Origin: Chlorobiaceae bacterium
GTDB lineage: Bacteria > Bacteroidota > Chlorobiia > Chlorobiales > Chlorobiaceae
Length of the DNA: 64,000 nt
Assembly: GCA_012972835.1 (NCBI GenBank)
Contig: JABDHK010000045.1
Location: forward strand, 1 to 64,000
Direction of reading: 5' to 3'
Shown here: positions 62,141 to 64,000 of the stretch, in pieces
Layout: every line of letters begins with the position of its first letter
Numbering within the stretch: position 1 is the stretch's first letter
Program-made: the position numbers and the translations under genes
Notes under the pieces: generated by a model
Told to the model about the DNA's origin: nothing
Databases searched by the model: none
Seen by the model: only the letters and a program-made list of their open reading frames with translations

Positions 62141-62560
62141 ATGAGCATTGATAGAAAAAAAAAACTTGTACCACTCTTGCTTGCCCTTTTCCTTGTTTTT
62201 TCAGGGTGCAGCAATCATGAACCGGAGCATGTCAGAATCCTGAGCCCAGTGGCTCCTCTTGCTGTAGAAACTATTGTGCCTGTTCTTTCAGCCACTGAAG
62301 CAGGAGGGGGAGAGGTGCTGCTGGTGCCGAAATCGGCCATTTTCCACAATGGGGAGCTTACCGGCGTTTTTGTTGTTGGAACCGATAACCGCCTCTCTAT
62401 GCGCTGGATAAGTATAGGACGATCCATAAATGGCGATGTTGTTGTTCTCGGTGGGCTGAATAAAGGAGAGTTTGTGGTAGGACACTATGATCCTGCACTT
62501 AATGAAGGAGTAACCGTAAAAAAGAGTCCACGTGTGACTGAGGAGGTTCAGAACCAATGA
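62141..62560 (+). CDS. Shortened periplasmic adaptor (MFP) lipoprotein
   Basis: 139 aa with a lipobox (FLVFSGC). It keeps a short N-terminal strand (VETIVPVLSA) and the C-terminal barrel and membrane-proximal parts (LLVPKSAIFHNGELTGVFVV, RWISIGRS, LGGLNKGEFVVGHY). The usual lipoyl and hairpin domains, about 200 residues, are missing. No frameshift is evident at this site. It lies between tolC and RND genes and overlaps the RND start by 4 bp. May be a minimal adaptor or a degenerated one. Confidence 0.75.
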   Translation: MSIDRKKKLVPLLLALFLVFSGCSNHEPEHVRILSPVAPLAVETIVPVLSATEAGGGEVLLVPKSAIFHNGELTGVFVVGTDNRLSMRWISIGRSINGDVVVLGGLNKGEFVVGHYDPALNEGVTVKKSPRVTEEVQNQ

Positions 62561-64000
62561 ATGAAGGAATTGCCGGTAAACTTGCAAAACAGTTTATCAA
62601 TTCGAAGATAACGCCGCTCTTGATGGTAGCCTCTCTCCTTGTGGGAATCATGGCGACATTTATGACGCCGCGGGAGGAAGAGCCCCAGATTGTGGTGCCA
62701 ATGGTTGATCTTTATATCCCTTATCCTGGCGCAACGCCAGCAGAGGTTGAAACACGTGTGGCCAAACAGGTAGAGCGGACGTTGACCGAAATTCCAGGAG
62801 TGGATTATGTCTATTCCACCTCCATGCCTGATGTTGCACTGGTGACTGTCCGCTATAAAGTTGGTGAGGATGCCGAAAAGAGCATGGTCAAGCTATGGTC
62901 GACCCTGATGAAAAATATGGACAAAATGCCCCAGGGCGTTCAGTTCCCGTTAATGAAAAAGGTCTCGATCGACGATGTCCCTGTGCTTAATCTCACCTTC
63001 TGGAGCAAGAGCAAGGATCCATTCCAACTCAGAAAAACAGCAGTTGAAGTTGCCGAAGAATTGAAAAAAATAAAGAATATCGGTGATGTTGAAATAAAGG
63101 GTGGGCTGAAGCGTCAGATCAAGATTGTGCTTGACAAGGGAAAACTCCTGAAATACAACGTCAGTCCGCTGCAGATTACCCGTCAAATTCAATTGGCCAA
63201 CAGCCAGATGACCTCAGGTGATTTCAAGCAGATGAACCAGGAGATTGTTGTCCGCACTGGAAAGTTTCTTGAAAGTGCCAGCGATGTTGCCAATATTGTT
63301 GTTGGTATCTACGGTGCCTCCCCTGTTTATCTTCATGATGTTGCCACTGTGGTTGATGGACCTGAAGAGGTCAATAACTACAACTTTTTTGGATGGGCCG
63401 CAGCAGCTCCGGCAGGTTCGGTTTCAGGAGAGTATCCCGCGGTGACGCTGACGGTTGCCAAGCGCAAAGGAGGAGATGCCTCGGTGCTTGCCGACAAGGT
63501 TCTGGCAAGGGTCGACGGTCTCCGTCATACCATTATTCAACCCGGTATAACGGTGACTGAGACAAGGAACTATGGTGCAACAGCCTCTGAAAAAGTATTT
63601 ACCCTTCTTGAGCACCTTCTCATGGCTGTTGTGGCTGTAACCATTGTAGTAGGATTCTTCCTTGGCTGGAGAGGCTCACTTGTTGTTCTGGCATCGGTAC
63701 CAATAACTTTTGCCCTTACCCTGCTGATCTATTACCTGCTCGACTATTCACTCAACAGGGTTACCCTTTTTGCGCTGATCTTTGTTACCGGTATTGTTGT
63801 TGACGATTCAATTATCATTGCCGAGAACATTCATCGTCACTTCGCCATGAAGCGGCAGCCAAAACTGCAGGCCGCCATTACCGCGATCAATGAGGTGGGT
63901 AATCCAACCATTCTGGCAACCTTCACCGTCATTGCCGCAGTGCTGCCGATGGTCTTTGTATCCGGTCTGATGGGCCCTTACATGAGCCCGATGCCGATCG
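62557..64000 (+). CDS. RND family efflux pump (5' part, cut by the window)
   Basis: The first 481 codons. N-terminal helix (TPLLMVASLLVGIMATFMTP), periplasmic porter domain, and helices from about residue 345. VTGIVVDDSIIIAENIHRH carries the two Asp residues of the proton relay found in HAE1-type pumps. HME-type metal pumps typically have one, so metal export is less likely. The ATG overlaps the adaptor stop (ATGA). The 3' end is beyond the window. Confidence 0.92.
   Translation, partial: MNEGIAGKLAKQFINSKITPLLMVASLLVGIMATFMTPREEEPQIVVPMVDLYIPYPGATPAEVETRVAKQVERTLTEIPGVDYVYSTSMPDVALVTVRYKVGEDAEKSMVKLWSTLMKNMDKMPQGVQFPLMKKVSIDDVPVLNLTFWSKSKDPFQLRKTAVEVAEELKKIKNIGDVEIKGGLKRQIKIVLDKGKLLKYNVSPLQITRQIQLANSQMTSGDFKQMNQEIVVRTGKFLESASDVANIVVGIYGASPVYLHDVATVVDGPEEVNNYNFFGWAAAAPAGSVSGEYPAVTLTVAKRKGGDASVLADKVLARVDGLRHTIIQPGITVTETRNYGATASEKVFTLLEHLLMAVVAVTIVVGFFLGWRGSLVVLASVPITFALTLLIYYLLDYSLNRVTLFALIFVTGIVVDDSIIIAENIHRHFAMKRQPKLQAAITAINEVGNPTILATFTVIAAVLPMVFVSGLMGPYMSPMPI

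Noticed and set aside
62557-64000. Copper/silver (CusA-type) pump
   Set aside because: The helix 4 region has two Asp residues (VDDSI) as in HAE1 pumps, so heavy-metal transport is not supported.

Overview
The window looks like chromosomal DNA of a green sulfur bacterium (Chlorobiaceae, Chlorobium/Pelodictyon-like). The main evidence is a chlorosome envelope protein of the CsmB type at about 58.0 kb, a second chlorosome-like small protein at 59.3 kb, a flavodoxin fused to a PCP_red tail at 58.6 kb, and the System II (CcsA/ResB) cytochrome c assembly pair. The genus assignment is an inference. No rRNA, tRNA, insertion sequence or CRISPR array was found.

0-24 kb is mostly housekeeping: hemL, recO, an OstA/LptC-like protein, a UDP-GlcNAc 2-epimerase relative, prfB with a classical programmed +1 frameshift, a trehalose-to-alpha-glucan module (GlgE plus a TreS-maltokinase fusion), mazG, mnmE, uppP, a VirK/YbjX (DUF535) protein and ccsA/resB. 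A 1.3 kb AT-rich gap carrying two perfect palindromes separates ccsA/resB from the next operon.

24.5-43.4 kb is a continuous extracytoplasmic redox island. It opens with a non-standard quinol-oxidising complex: Rieske protein, 2[4Fe-4S] ferredoxin subunit, split b6/subunit IV cytochrome b, octaheme cytochrome c and a lipoprotein monoheme cytochrome c. A cupredoxin and a strong terminator follow. Next come two copies of a module encoding a TlpA-like thioredoxin and a DUF4266 lipoprotein ending in GCGCN, with four paralogous DUF3570 outer-membrane barrels, a signal-less Big_5 repeat protein, another barrel, an ApbE flavin transferase and DsbD. All four DUF3570 barrels carry D-S-V-S-G-A-S, which fits the ApbE flavinylation consensus Dxx(S/T)GA(T/S). 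Three of them, and the Big_5 protein, carry further SGA(S/T)-type sites in N-terminal inserts. This suggests outer-membrane proteins covalently loaded with FMN, possibly an extracellular electron-transfer or surface redox system. It is the most interesting item in the window.

43.4-52.7 kb is mixed: a methyltransferase, tandem RlpA-like proteins, Kup, an HTH-PAS protein, an ArsA-type ATPase with an HSP20-like tail, a pentapeptide-repeat protein built of two homologous halves, and an atypical SDR. 52.7-57.8 kb holds a response regulator and an AmgK-MurU-NamZ-symporter operon that fits cell-wall amino-sugar recovery. 57.8-60.4 kb is the chlorosome-linked cluster. 60.4-64 kb is a CsoR/CstR-family repressor with a matching operator, followed by TolC, a strongly shortened periplasmic adaptor and an RND pump cut by the window edge.
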